Assembly: GCA_036850595.1 (NCBI GenBank)
Contig: CM072156.1
Span: 2,298,030 to 2,362,029 of the forward strand
Reading direction: 5' to 3'
DNA: 64,000 bases
DNA from: Rhyacichthys aspro
Taxonomy: Eukaryota > Chordata > Actinopteri > Gobiiformes > Rhyacichthyidae
Position numbers and translations under genes: made by a program. Positions 35,001 to 47,000 of this stretch are shown here, in pieces; position 1 is the stretch's first letter, and every line of letters begins with the position of its first letter. The notes under the pieces were generated by a model, which was given only the letters and a program-made list of their open reading frames with translations, ran no database searches and was not told where the DNA came from.

Positions 35001-38000
35001 AAATCTATTTCTCGTCCAGCGGTGTGTAGCTGTACAAACAACAAATGTATTTCTCTTGGTTTTTAAATCTCTATTTTCCAACAAACAGTGCTGTGAAAAA
35101 GTATTTGCCTCCTTGCCTCCTGCTGATTTCTTATTTTTTTGCACATTTGTCACAATTAACTGTTTCAGATCATCAAACAAATTGAAATATTAGACAAAGA
35201 TAACTCAAGGAAACACAAAATCCAGTTTTTAAGCGATTATTTTATCTTATGTGAACTGCGTGCGCTGTAAACAAACACCAAGCTCATTATTTTGATGTGA
35301 TTATACACTTTTAAAATTTACACAATGCACTGTTAACGTCCAGATAAAGAGGGAATGGTTTAATTTGTGCTCTAATCAGTCCTTTTAGGGAAATTATTTT
35401 TGCATATGGAAGTGTGTGTGGAGAGTCTCTGACCTGAACACTGACCACACTTCCTCTGCGGCTGCTGTTCTGACTCTCGTTAACCGTCTGATTACTGCTG
35501 CACAGAGCATCGAACCCTAAGATCCCTCCGACGCAGTCCCCGATCAGACACACCTGCACAACCAGAGGAACACAATAATAATCACATTTAACACCTCAGG
35601 ACAATAACATAAAGAGAGTCCGGGAGTCACAGACCTGTCCCGAGAAGGCCGCCCCGTCTATAGACTTGATGAACTCGGAGTAGACCTGGTTCGCTCGAGC
35701 GATGACGGCGGCCACGGCGTCCTGATACTGAGGAGACGAGGTGGCTAGCAGCGGCAGAGCGGCCAGAGGGATGTGGTCCTGGCTGCTGGACAGACAGCCC
35801 TCGTCGTAACTGTACGGACTCAGGCTGAAACACCACACAATTCATTCATGTCAGACAATAATCCTCACCGAGAATAAACCTCACAGACAATAATCCTCAC
35901 CGAGAATAAACCTCACCGAGAATAAACCTCACAGACAATAAACCTCACAGACAATAAACCTCACAGACAATAAACCTCACAGACAATAAACCTCACAGAC
36001 AATAAACCTCACAGACAATAAACCTCACAGACAATAAATCTCACCAAGAATAAACCTCACAGACAATAAATCTCACCAAGAATAAACCTCACAGACAATA
36101 ATCCTCAGACAATAATCCTCACAGACAATAAACCTCACAGACAATAATCCTCACCAAGAATAAACCTCACAGACAATAAACCTCACAGACAATAAACCTC
36201 ACAGACAATAAACCTCACAGACAATAAACCTCACAGACAATAAATCTCACCAAGAATAAACCTCACAGACAATAAACCTCACAGACAATAAACCTCACAG
36301 ACAATAAACCTCACAGACAATAATCCTCACAGACAATAAACCTCACAGACAATAATCCTCACCAAGAATAAACCTCACAGACAATAAATCTCACCAAGAA
36401 TAAACCTCACAGACAATAAACCTCAGACAATAAACCTCACAGACAATAAACCTCACAGACAATAAACCTCACAGACAATAAACCTCACAGACAATAAACC
36501 TCACAGACAATAAACCTCACAGACAATAAACCTCACAGACAATAAACCTCACAGACAATAAACCTCACAGACAATAATCCTCACAGACAATAAACCTCAG
36601 AGAATAAACCTCACAGACAATAAACCTCACAGACAATAAACCTCACAGACAATAAACCTCACAGACAATAAACCTCAGACAATAAACCTCAGACAATAAT
36701 CCTCTCAGACAATAAACCTCACCAAGAATAAACCTCACCGAGAATAAACCTCACAGACAATAATCCTCACAGACAATAAACCTCAGACAATAAACCTCAC
36801 CAAGAATAAACCTCACAGACAATAAACCTCACAGACAATAATCCTCACAGACAATAAACCTCAGACAAACAGAGACGAGTCATAAAACAGCTCCACATCT
36901 GTCTCTGCTCTAGGACACAGAGGATTCAAAAAGAAACGTCTGTGAATGTCTTTGTTCACTGTGTTTAATCTAAGTTTTGCTGCTGCTCTGTTTTAACTAA
37001 ATCTGTCTAATGTTGTTGCCTGTGCTAATAATTTGAACTAAAACTTGTTTGAATCCAGCTAAAACCTATTCAAATCTAACTTAAACCTGTTTAAAATCAT
37101 CTAAAACTTGTTAAAATCTAACTTAAACCTGTTTAAAACAACTAAGACCTGTTCAAATCCAACTAAGACCTGTAAAAATCCATCTAAAACCCATTCAAAT
37201 CCAACTAAAACCTGTTCAAATCCAACTAAAACCTGTAAAAATCCATCTAAAACCCATTCAAATCCAACTAAAACCTGTTCAAATCCAACTAAAACCTGTT
37301 CAAATCCCTCAAAAACCTGTTCAAATCCAACTAAAACTTGTAAAAATCCATCTAAAATCCATTCAAATCCAGCTAAAACCCATTCAAATCCAACTAAAAC
37401 CCGTTCAAATCCAACTAAAACCTGTTCAAATCTAACTTAAACCTGTTCAAATCCATCTAAAACCTGTTTGTGCTGCTTGTATGGACAATTTTTTATTCAG
37501 TTTTAACACTTTTGTCTAATTCCTGTTGTTGTCTTTCTGCTAAAACAAAACAAAACAAAAAAAATAAAAATAAAAATAAAAATAAAAAAATAAATAAAAA
37601 TAAAAATAAAATAAAATAAAATAAAATAAAAAATAAATAAAATAAAATATTATTATTAATTAATATTATATTGAAACCTCTCCTGAAAAATCCTGATTGG
37701 AGCACCCTTACTAAAGTGTATGTAAATCTAAGACAAACTAACTGAGAGTAATGTCTTTGAGTAAATCCATGTTGTTTTTAGAAGGCTTCTGTATCATAAA
37801 CACAGTAAACCACAGTTATTTACGATCCCAAAGCCGTCTCACTTGGACACCAGGGAGAAGGCCTCGGCGCAGATGGCGGGGCAGGGCACGAGGCGGATGG
37901 CGATGCGTCCCAGGGCGGCGGGGTAGTGCACGCGCATCACCGTGTCGAAGGCCGCGCTGATGGTGTTCACGTCGGCCTGTTTCCCGCTCGGCTCGCCTCC

Positions 38001-41000
38001 GCCCGAGTCCAGGATGTTCCCGCCGTGCAGCACCAGGATCAGGACGTGGATCTTGGAGGGCTGTAGACACTGCTGCACCGAGTTCTCCTGAGAACACAGC
38101 GGGGTTTTTATGAGACGCTCGAAATAAAGACTGTGGAACGTGTTCTGGTAACGCTTTAGAATGAGGTGTAACAGCAAATGATTAATGACAGACGGTAAAT
38201 AACTCAAAATATACTAAAACATTACCTTAAACAACAATTAACACCAAAAACAAACCTGTCTCATCAAAATAAGACACTAAAAGTTGCCATGTTTGTTCAA
38301 AATCATCTACTTTGCCATTAATAACACACCAAATGAGCCATATTTTCAAAAACAAGAGGCTTTTTTGCTTTTTCAAAACAAGAGGATAAGCTTTTTTTGG
38401 AGCTACATTTAAGGGACCTCTTAATTTAAACCAAAAGATGATTATAATTATTAGGTTTAGGTCTATCCTGATCTTAGTATATTTGACAGAACCTTTAAAA
38501 TATAAATCCCAATAGACAACACCAACGAATTAAGCTGACTGCATTTTCAATGGACAAAGGAACATTAGCTAAAAAGAAAAAAGAGCATAAATTGGGCATA
38601 AACAAGATGGTTTTGGCAAATGACAACTGACAGAGAACGTGTTTAATATCAGTAACTGGTTCCAACTAAACTAATCCAACTAAAACCTGTTCAAATCCAA
38701 CTAAAACCCGTTAAAATCTAACTAAAACCTGTTCAAATCCAACTAAAACCTGTTCAAAAGCAACTAAAACCTGTCTGAATCCAACTAAAACCTGTTCAAA
38801 TCCAACTAAAACCTGTTCAAAAGCAACTAAAACCTGTTCAAAAGCAACTAAAACCTGTTCAAAAGCAACTAAAACCTGTCTGAATCCAACTAAAACCTGT
38901 TCAAAAGCTACTAAAACCTGTTTGAAAGCAAATAAAACCTGTTCAAAAGCTACTAAAACCTGTTCAAATCCAACTAAAACATGTTCGAAAGCAAATAAAA
39001 CCTGTTCAAAAGCTACTAAAATCTGTTCAAATCCAACTAAAACCTGTTCAAATCCAACTAAAATCTGTTCAAATCCAACTAAAACCTGTTCAAATCCAAC
39101 TAAAACCTGTTCAAATCCAACTAAAACCTGTTCAAATCCAACTAAAATCTGTTCAAATCCAACTAAAACCTGTTCAAATCCAACTAAAACCTGTTCAAAT
39201 CCAACTAAAACCTGTTTGAATCCAACTAAAACCTGTTCAAATCCAACTAAAACCTGTTTGAATCCAACTAAAACCTGTTCAAAAGCAACTAAAACCTGTT
39301 TGAATCCAACTAAAACCTGTTCAAAATCAACTAAAACCTGTTCAAATCCAACTAAACCTATTAAAATCCAACTCAAAAGAGTATTATTGCTGTACGTTGT
39401 ATAATCTCAGAATCATTTGCTTATACACTGTAAATACTTGATTAACACACCTTCTTCTAAAGCGTTACCCATGTTTTGATGAGACTGAGGGGTGTTTTTA
39501 GACTGAGGGCAGAGAGGACATGCTGACAGAGCGGTTTCAGGTCGTCAACGTGACCCTGGGTTTGTCTTGTTTCACGAGTCATGAATATTCATGTCCGTCT
39601 TTTGAAACATGGACCACAAACAGAAATGTTGGTACGACATTAGAAAGAGGAGAACCAGAGGGGGACGGGACAAGGCCGACCTGCACCGGGTCAACAGCTC
39701 AACAGCTCAACAGAGGTGGGTAGTGTCTGTGGGAAAGAAGCCATTTACAACGAAAAAGTGTCTACATAAGAAATTTCTCTCTTAGTTCAGTTCTTATGGG
39801 CTTAAATGTAGCTGATATTTTTTCTTCTACTTGGAGAAAATGGTTTAACTCCAAATAGTTTATTGTAAAAGCAGTCATTTGTGGAAAAAAACTTCTTTAT
39901 GAGTCATCTAGTGTTTATTCTAAGGGATTGTAATAGATGAGAACCTCTATTCAAAAAGGAGCGCTCCCATTGGTCGACACTTGTCACATGACGTTCCAGG
40001 AAGTTTAATAGCTGCAGATAAAGTGTATTTTCAGCTGAATATGTCTTTTAACAGAGAAACAGCTGAAAAAAGAAAAGCATCAACAGAGAAAAGGGAGACA
40101 ACGTAAAACACAGATAAATACTGTCAATTCAATCACGTAATGTTTAACGAGGAGGAGATAATTGTCGTCCTGACGCTAAAAATTGGTCTGGTTTTTATTT
40201 TTTTTAATAAAAGAGAAGCAGGAGAGGTCCCTAGGCTGCTTTTGGAGGAGAGTGGAGTCTGAGAAAGAAAATCAGGGGAGTGGAGCTTTAATAAACAAGA
40301 GTCAGAGATATTGACTGAACTGTTGAATTAAAGTGTTAAATAAAGTCTGACAGTCTTCTTCTTCTACCCACCTCCGACAGGAACCAGTGCCTCCTGAAAA
40401 CACCCAAAAGAACACAATGTGCAGTTTTGTCTTGGGACCGGGCTCCAAAACTTCACATTTTGTTGGACACTGGACACACAGCCGCGGGACACAGAGCTGG
40501 ACAGACGGGACACAGGGACCGGGACTGGAGACTCGGGGGAGGAGGCGGGAGCGGTCAGTACTGGGTCGGGGGGTCTTTACCGGGGGCCCACGGGTTTGTT
40601 TTACTTACTGACTGGTGCCTGGTTACGGTGATGGTGGGAATGGGAGAGCTATCAGCCTGGCCGCTAAGAGAGACACGCATCTGAACACAAGAGGACACAG
40701 AGGCTCAGGTCCAAAAGCCCTCTGCTGTTCCTCAAAACCTTCATCAAAAACACTGCCGTCATTTGAAGTAAGAGGGAGGCTTTTGGACGAGTAGAAAACC
40801 CCACATTGGATTAAAGTCGAATATCTTTAAGCTTTAAGTGAAGTTTAAATGTTTAATTCTAGTTTTTGGAGCAGACATGACCTGGATAAATAAAAAAACA
40901 TGAATATATAGATGTATATGATCTAAAATGTGGCTGTATTGCATAATTACAGCCATTTTTTTCTTTAATTACCAATTATGCCAAATATCTAAATCCACAC

Positions 41001-44000
41001 AAATACCAAAAATAAGAATTTCTGATTTGATTTTTGTTAAAGTTAGACACACAGCACCATTAGACAATTGGTATAAAAATATGATATTGATGAAAACAGT
41101 AAAACAGTAAAAATGTCTAAAAGTAAAATGCTGCCTTTTAGTGAAACAGGATAAAATATAATTTCAGTTTAAAAGGAAACTAAATTGGGTTTAATTAAAA
41201 TGACTTTTAAATGTTGGTGCAATAGAAATTTCAACTGGTTTAAAATTTAAACATTTGACAGTCCATGTATGTTTTCATTTATTTATTTATTTATAAGTTT
41301 TTGGGGCTGAAGTTATAAACCAATGTGAGCAGGTGTTTACGAATCTATACATGAAGAAAGATTTTACTCCTTTATCTTAAACTGAAGGAGACATTTTGGA
41401 CGAGTAAAAAAGTAAGAAATCATTCAGTGTTTGAGGAAATACACTTTGTCTGACCTCTTTATTAAAACCTTCCAATGTAGAGACTTTTATTTGATTTTTT
41501 CTGATATTTTATCCTCCTCAAACCCACCTCGTCCAGTCTGTCTTCACTCGTGGCTCGATCGTAGTCCACGGACATCTCCTGGAACAGTTCTCCTACAAAC
41601 ACAAACACAAACACACACAGATCGTTCCTCTTGGGTTTTATTTTCAGCAGAAGGACAGACGGCTGCTCTCAGTGTCCTCTCAGTGTCCTACCGGGAGCGT
41701 CCTCTGTGTCCGCCGCCTCGATCTTGTCCATCAGGTCGTTCGAGTTCCATTTGGCGATCTCCTTCGGGAAGACCTCCTCTCCGTCCGACAGGTCCTCTGC
41801 AGAAAAAAGACGAGAAATATGGGATCAGAGCCTCAGAGTGTTGTTTTCTAAAGTGAGTTCAGCTTTAAAATAACTCCACACGTCTTTCCTCAGTTCTTGT
41901 CTTTTCAAAATGGCCGCTCTTGTTAAAATGTAGATATTTATCAAAAAAGAAAAGCAGAGATGGTATTTACAATGTATACATTCTTTTTATTTTATATTTA
42001 GATTCTAATAAGGTAAAATCTCAGCATTATTTGATCAAACCACACTTTTTTTTTTTTTACAAATAACAGAACTGTGCAAAGGTTTTCTGCAGGTGAGGAT
42101 ATAAAAAAGTAAACTATAAAATCTGGTGATTTTTATTATTTTACAAAATAAAAAGTGAAAAAACAGAAGATAATTCTAAATTAAATCAATGTTTGGTCTG
42201 AGTTTGTCTCAAAATAGCAACAGTTCAAGCAGTTCCTCTGTTTCAGTTTGAGAAGGATCTGGACTAAACCAGACCAGACTGGACTAAACCAGACCAGACT
42301 GGACTAAACCAGACCATGTAATCCCAGACAAAACTAGACCAGACTGGACTAAACCAGACCATGTAATCCCAGACAAAACCAGACCAGACTGGACTAAACC
42401 AGACCATGTAATCCCAGACAAAACCAGACCAGACTGGACTAAACCAGACCATGTAATCCCAGACAAAACCAGACCAAACTGGACTAAACCAGACCATGTA
42501 ATCCCAGACAAAACCAGACCAAACGTATTGTATTGTTTTATTTCTCATTTTGTTTTCATTAACTGTGAATCTATGAAACAAGACATTTATTAGATTCATC
42601 CTAAACATTCCTTTAATAAATTTACTGAGACCAGAACAGCTACATGGCATCATTTCTTTATTATTCTGCCACACTTTTGATGTTATTAATGAATAATTAC
42701 CCCTTTTCTTGCCACCTGTAGTGACCTGTTTCCACCAGTAGAGGGCAGTGACTGTTACAGCTCTGAGTAGATCACTTAAAACTTCATAAAAAAGGAGCAA
42801 TACCTGATTTTTCATAAACACAGGGCTCTGAGCAGATACTTATATGTGTCAATTTCTAACATTATTTAAAAACACATTTACACATATGAGTTTTGTAGTT
42901 TTATTTTGTGTAGAAAGCAGTTTATATGGTTCTACTGGTATTTATTTATATCTTTACGCATCTGACATTATTACTGCCTGCTGCTGTTTCCTGTGGTGCA
43001 GTGATAACACTCTACTTCAGCCAAAAATCTGGATAGAATCATTACAGAAAAGCATTACATTTATTGGGATGTTTTTGTTTTTTTTCCCACGAAACAAGAG
43101 AATATCCCCTTTTTAAACTTAAAATTAAACCAGGACCAGGATTTATTTCGGAAATTTACGATAAAATAAACAGTTCTGTGAGAGTTTTGCCTCCGCTTTT
43201 GTCTCCTTTAGTGTTTACTGTGAAAACCTGACTGAACCAGACTTACGTATATATTGTTTATGAACTTTATTAACCTAAAAATAAAAGTGTAAATGCGAGT
43301 GAGGGCAGCGGATGATTACTTCTAAGAACCAAGACTGAAATCTAAAACTCAAAACCGTCAGAGCCAAGTCAGTTTAGCGTTTCCATTTTTAATTTGTTTA
43401 CTGCCGTCATGTGATGTTTGACTAAAGCCATCTTCATTTACAAGACATTTATGAAAGACATCTCTAAACCCTGAACCAACCAGAGTCGTTTATTACGCTC
43501 ATATATTTTGGATTTCACAGTTTTATCACAAAGGTCACACATTTTACACTTTCTATGTTGCTCTGTGGTCTCATGGTCTGGTTTAGTCCAGTTTGGTCTG
43601 GTTTTGTCTGGGATTACATGGTCTGGTTTAGTCCAGTCTGGTCTGGTTCTGTCTGGGATTACATGGTCTGGTTTAGTCCAGTTTGGCCTGGTTTTGTCTG
43701 GGATTACATGGTCTGGTTTAGTCCAGTCTGGTCTGGTTTTGTCTGGGATTACATGGTCTGGTTTAGTCCAGTCTGGTCTGGTTTTGTCTGGGATTACATG
43801 GTCTGGTTTAGTCCAGTCTGGTCTGGTTTTGTCTGGGATTACATGGTCTGGTTTAGTCCAGTCTGGTCTGGTTTGTCTGGGATTACATGGTCTGGTTTAG
43901 TCCAGTTTGGTCTGGTTTTGTCTGGGATTACATGGTCTGGTTTAGTCCAGTCTGGTCTGGTTTTGTCTGGGATTACATGGTCTGGTTTAGTCCAGTCTGG

Positions 44001-47000
44001 TCTGGTTTTGTCTGGGATTACATGGTCTGGTTTAGTCCAGTCTGGTCTGGTTTTGTCTGGGATTACATGGTCTGGTTTAGTCCAGTCTGGTCTGGTTTTG
44101 TCTGGGATTACATGGTCTGGTTTAGTCCAGTCTGGTCTGGTTTTGTCTGGGATTACATGGTCTGGTTTAGTCCAGTCTGGTCTGGTTTTGTCTGGGATTA
44201 CATGGTCTGGTTTAGTCCAGTCTGGTCTGGTTTTGTCTGGGATTACATGGTCTGGTTTAGTCCAGTCTGGTCTGGTTTTGTCTGGGATTACATGGTCTGG
44301 TTTAGTCCAGTTTGGTCTGGTTTAGTCCAGATCGTTCTCAAACTGAGACAGAGGAACTGCAACTCTTTCTGTTTTGAAACAAACTCAGACCAAATATTGA
44401 TTTAATTTAGAATTATCTTCTGTTTTTTTCACTTTGCCCTTTGTAAAATAATAAAAATCATAATTTTATAGTTTACTTTTTATATCTAGACCTGCAGAAA
44501 ACCTGTGCATATACTGTATTTATTTGTTTTTGATTTAAGAGACATATATTATAACCATAAAAGTCCATTTTCAGATAATTACTGTTACAATGGCGTCAGC
44601 AAACAGTGTTTTTACCAGAATAAAAGCTTCACTTCCGGGTCGTAAGCCTCCAGTTTAAAACAGAGGCTCTAACAAACTAAAGGAGACAAATGGAGGTAGA
44701 GCAGGGCGTCCAACAACCAGAAGGTTCATGGTTCGATTCCCGCTCCTCACAGTTTATTCTGCTGCTGTGTCCTTGAGCAAGACACCACCTCGCCTCCAGT
44801 TCAAGGTGAATGTGTGTGATTGGTGGCGGTAAAGCATAATGTACATCTATATATTTAAGTTCTGACAAGATATGTGTTCTGGATTATCTGCTGAACCAGT
44901 CACACTTTGTCCTTGAAGCAGGTTTTATTCTGTCTGTGAATTTAAATGAATTTAAAGCTATTATTTTTATTATTTTGAGGTAAAAAGTCACACAGCGTTG
45001 TTTTAATATTCTCCTGGTCATGTGATCTCAGTGCTATAAACAGGACAGGCTTTTTTATAAACTTTATTGGAGAAAGGACGTAGAAAACGATGCATTTCCT
45101 GATTGTTCTGCCTTTAGAAGAGTTATGAAGCAGATCTGTTGAAAGAACAGCGTTTACACAACAGGAAGTGAAAGAGGAACAATTCACTGAAACAAAGGCT
45201 TCTCTCGACTCGTTTGACAGACTTCAGCTGAAAATATCACTTTAAATAAAATCAAACACAAACAAATGGAAAATGAAACATGAAAAACACAAAAGCAACA
45301 AGTGTGGTTTTATTTTTGTGCAGATTATTTACGACAAACAAAAACATGAATTGATGGAGTTTGTGAACGTGACGCGAGGACGAGACGTCAGGTTCCCGCC
45401 AAAAACCCCGCAGGCCACGCCCACCTATTTCAAGCGCAGCCCCAAAGCATGCTGGGTAGTATCGGGGAAGCTTATGAAGTGATCTGTGGTTAAAGAGACG
45501 CACGCAGAGTCAAAGGGGAAAGGGCGGCGAGCAGGAGCAGCAGCAAAGAGCAGAAATGTGAGGGGTTTACCGTGAGCGTCGAAGAACTCCTCGTCCGAAC
45601 TGTCGTCTGAGTCTCGAGCGATACTCTGCATCCTCCACTCGGACAGGCTGTGACGGGACGGGCTCACTGGGAACGGGAACAGAGAGGATAATTACAAAAA
45701 TCAACTGCAGTCTCCACCAAATCAGTCGAGCTTTACGCTTTATTCAGTTTTATCGACATTAAACTCAGATCTGCAGCTGTTTCCAAGCTCAGTGTTGGAT
45801 GTAATAAAGTAAAAATACTCCAGTAACTTATTTAAGTACAATTTTAAAGTATCTGTACTTAAGTAGATGTAAAAGAGGGTACTTTTGACTTTTACTCCAC
45901 ACATTTTAGAGCAAACATCTGCACTTTCTACTTTATCTTTACAAGTACGAGTAGAATTGTGTTTTTAAAATAGTAAAAAAAAAGTGCAACACCTTAAATT
46001 AAATGTTTAATTGGTTCATAAACGTGCACCTAAACCTACAGCGCTGAGTTTTACGAAGCACACATGAACACAGCATTATAAGAGTATCTTTTCCTCAGTG
46101 ATCTGTCCAAGTATTAAACACATCTTGACTTTAATTAGTCTCATTATGATTGAGTCAAATACTTTTATATTTTAAGTACATTTAAAAGCAAGTTGTAGCA
46201 TATGTTATGGGTAAATAGTACAAAGGCTTGTATGAATAATATTAAAGGCCTATGTAATGGTTTAACACTGTAATAAAATGGAGCCAGAAGATTAGAATTC
46301 AACATTTATCATGTTTTCTGTTTGAATAAGACATTTTTCAGAAAAACAAAGAGGAGTTTATTTGAAAACATTTCCATTTAATGTTTTTTCTTTTGCTTCT
46401 TTGAGTGAGGATTATCTTCCAATTATCTGACTGCAGTGTTTAACTCAATCCTTCCCAAACAGACGAGGACTCTTCTGGTAACTCTTTTAATAATGGAAAA
46501 GTCCCAGAGGAAACGAGGCTATAATGTCCTGTTTGAAATGTAAAAACATGAGTTTAACCAAACTGGACAAAGCTTATATCTCTGTTCTTTTTATAAGTTC
46601 AACAAATTCACTTATTTTTTCATTTTAACGTTGATACTACACACTTTTTCTTCCATTAAATCGTCTCATTTTTAAGTTTAGAGTGAAAAGTCCACATCGA
46701 GATTTTTGCTGGAAAAGAAAACCCTGTTATTTTGTTCCATGTGTTCGAGCCTCTCTCTCTTTAACATACAAACGCTCCATGACAAAGACATCTTGCACAC
46801 TCCTCGTCGGCCTCCACACGAGTGTTATATAAACAGGCGACGGACACAGATGGAGCGTGTGGTGGTCACTGGGGCGAGCGACGAAAGTGGGGTCCGAGCC
46901 ACAAACAAGAAACTGGCAAAAGTGAGTGTGTTCTGGCAAAAACAGGCCGAGAAAGAGGCTCTGTTAGTAATCCTCTTAACGTTATAACAAGGAAGCAAAA

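Larger units (their letters stand above)
42060..44515. mobile_element. Foldback-like element with minisatellite arms
   Basis: The outer segment 42060-42255 is the inverse of 44325-44515 (shared words TTGATTTAATTTAGAATTATC, TATAGTTTACTTTTT, CTGCAGAAAACC), about 85-90% similar by eye. Inside each lies a 45-bp tandem array: 42263-42525 (inverted, about 5-6 units) and 43576-44331 (about 16-17 units). The loop is about 1.05 kb with no recognisable ORF. Long inverted repeats carrying tandem repeats resemble foldback-type elements. In pitpnm2 intron 6. Confidence 0.65.

Noticed and set aside
35862..36866. Regularly spaced repeats resembling a CRISPR array
   Set aside because: Contiguous 16-bp tandem units with no unique spacers, in a vertebrate intron.
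38711..39376. 221-codon minus-strand frame (repeating FEQVLVG) and the 160-codon plus-strand frame over the same DNA
   Set aside because: Both run through a 21-bp tandem array; a period divisible by 3 without stops keeps frames open on both strands.
39583..39598. Palindrome ATGAATATTCAT as a binding site or origin
   Set aside because: Isolated short palindrome in intron sequence; expected by chance in AT-rich DNA.
43555..44405. Long frames of 130-256 codons (WSGLVQSGLVLSGIT-type)
   Set aside because: Products of the 45-bp minisatellite, open in several frames; no start context, no family, and interrupted by a 1-bp deletion in one unit.
44701..44760. Functional tRNA gene
   Set aside because: A and B boxes are present, but the acceptor and anticodon arms do not pair and a SINE body follows.
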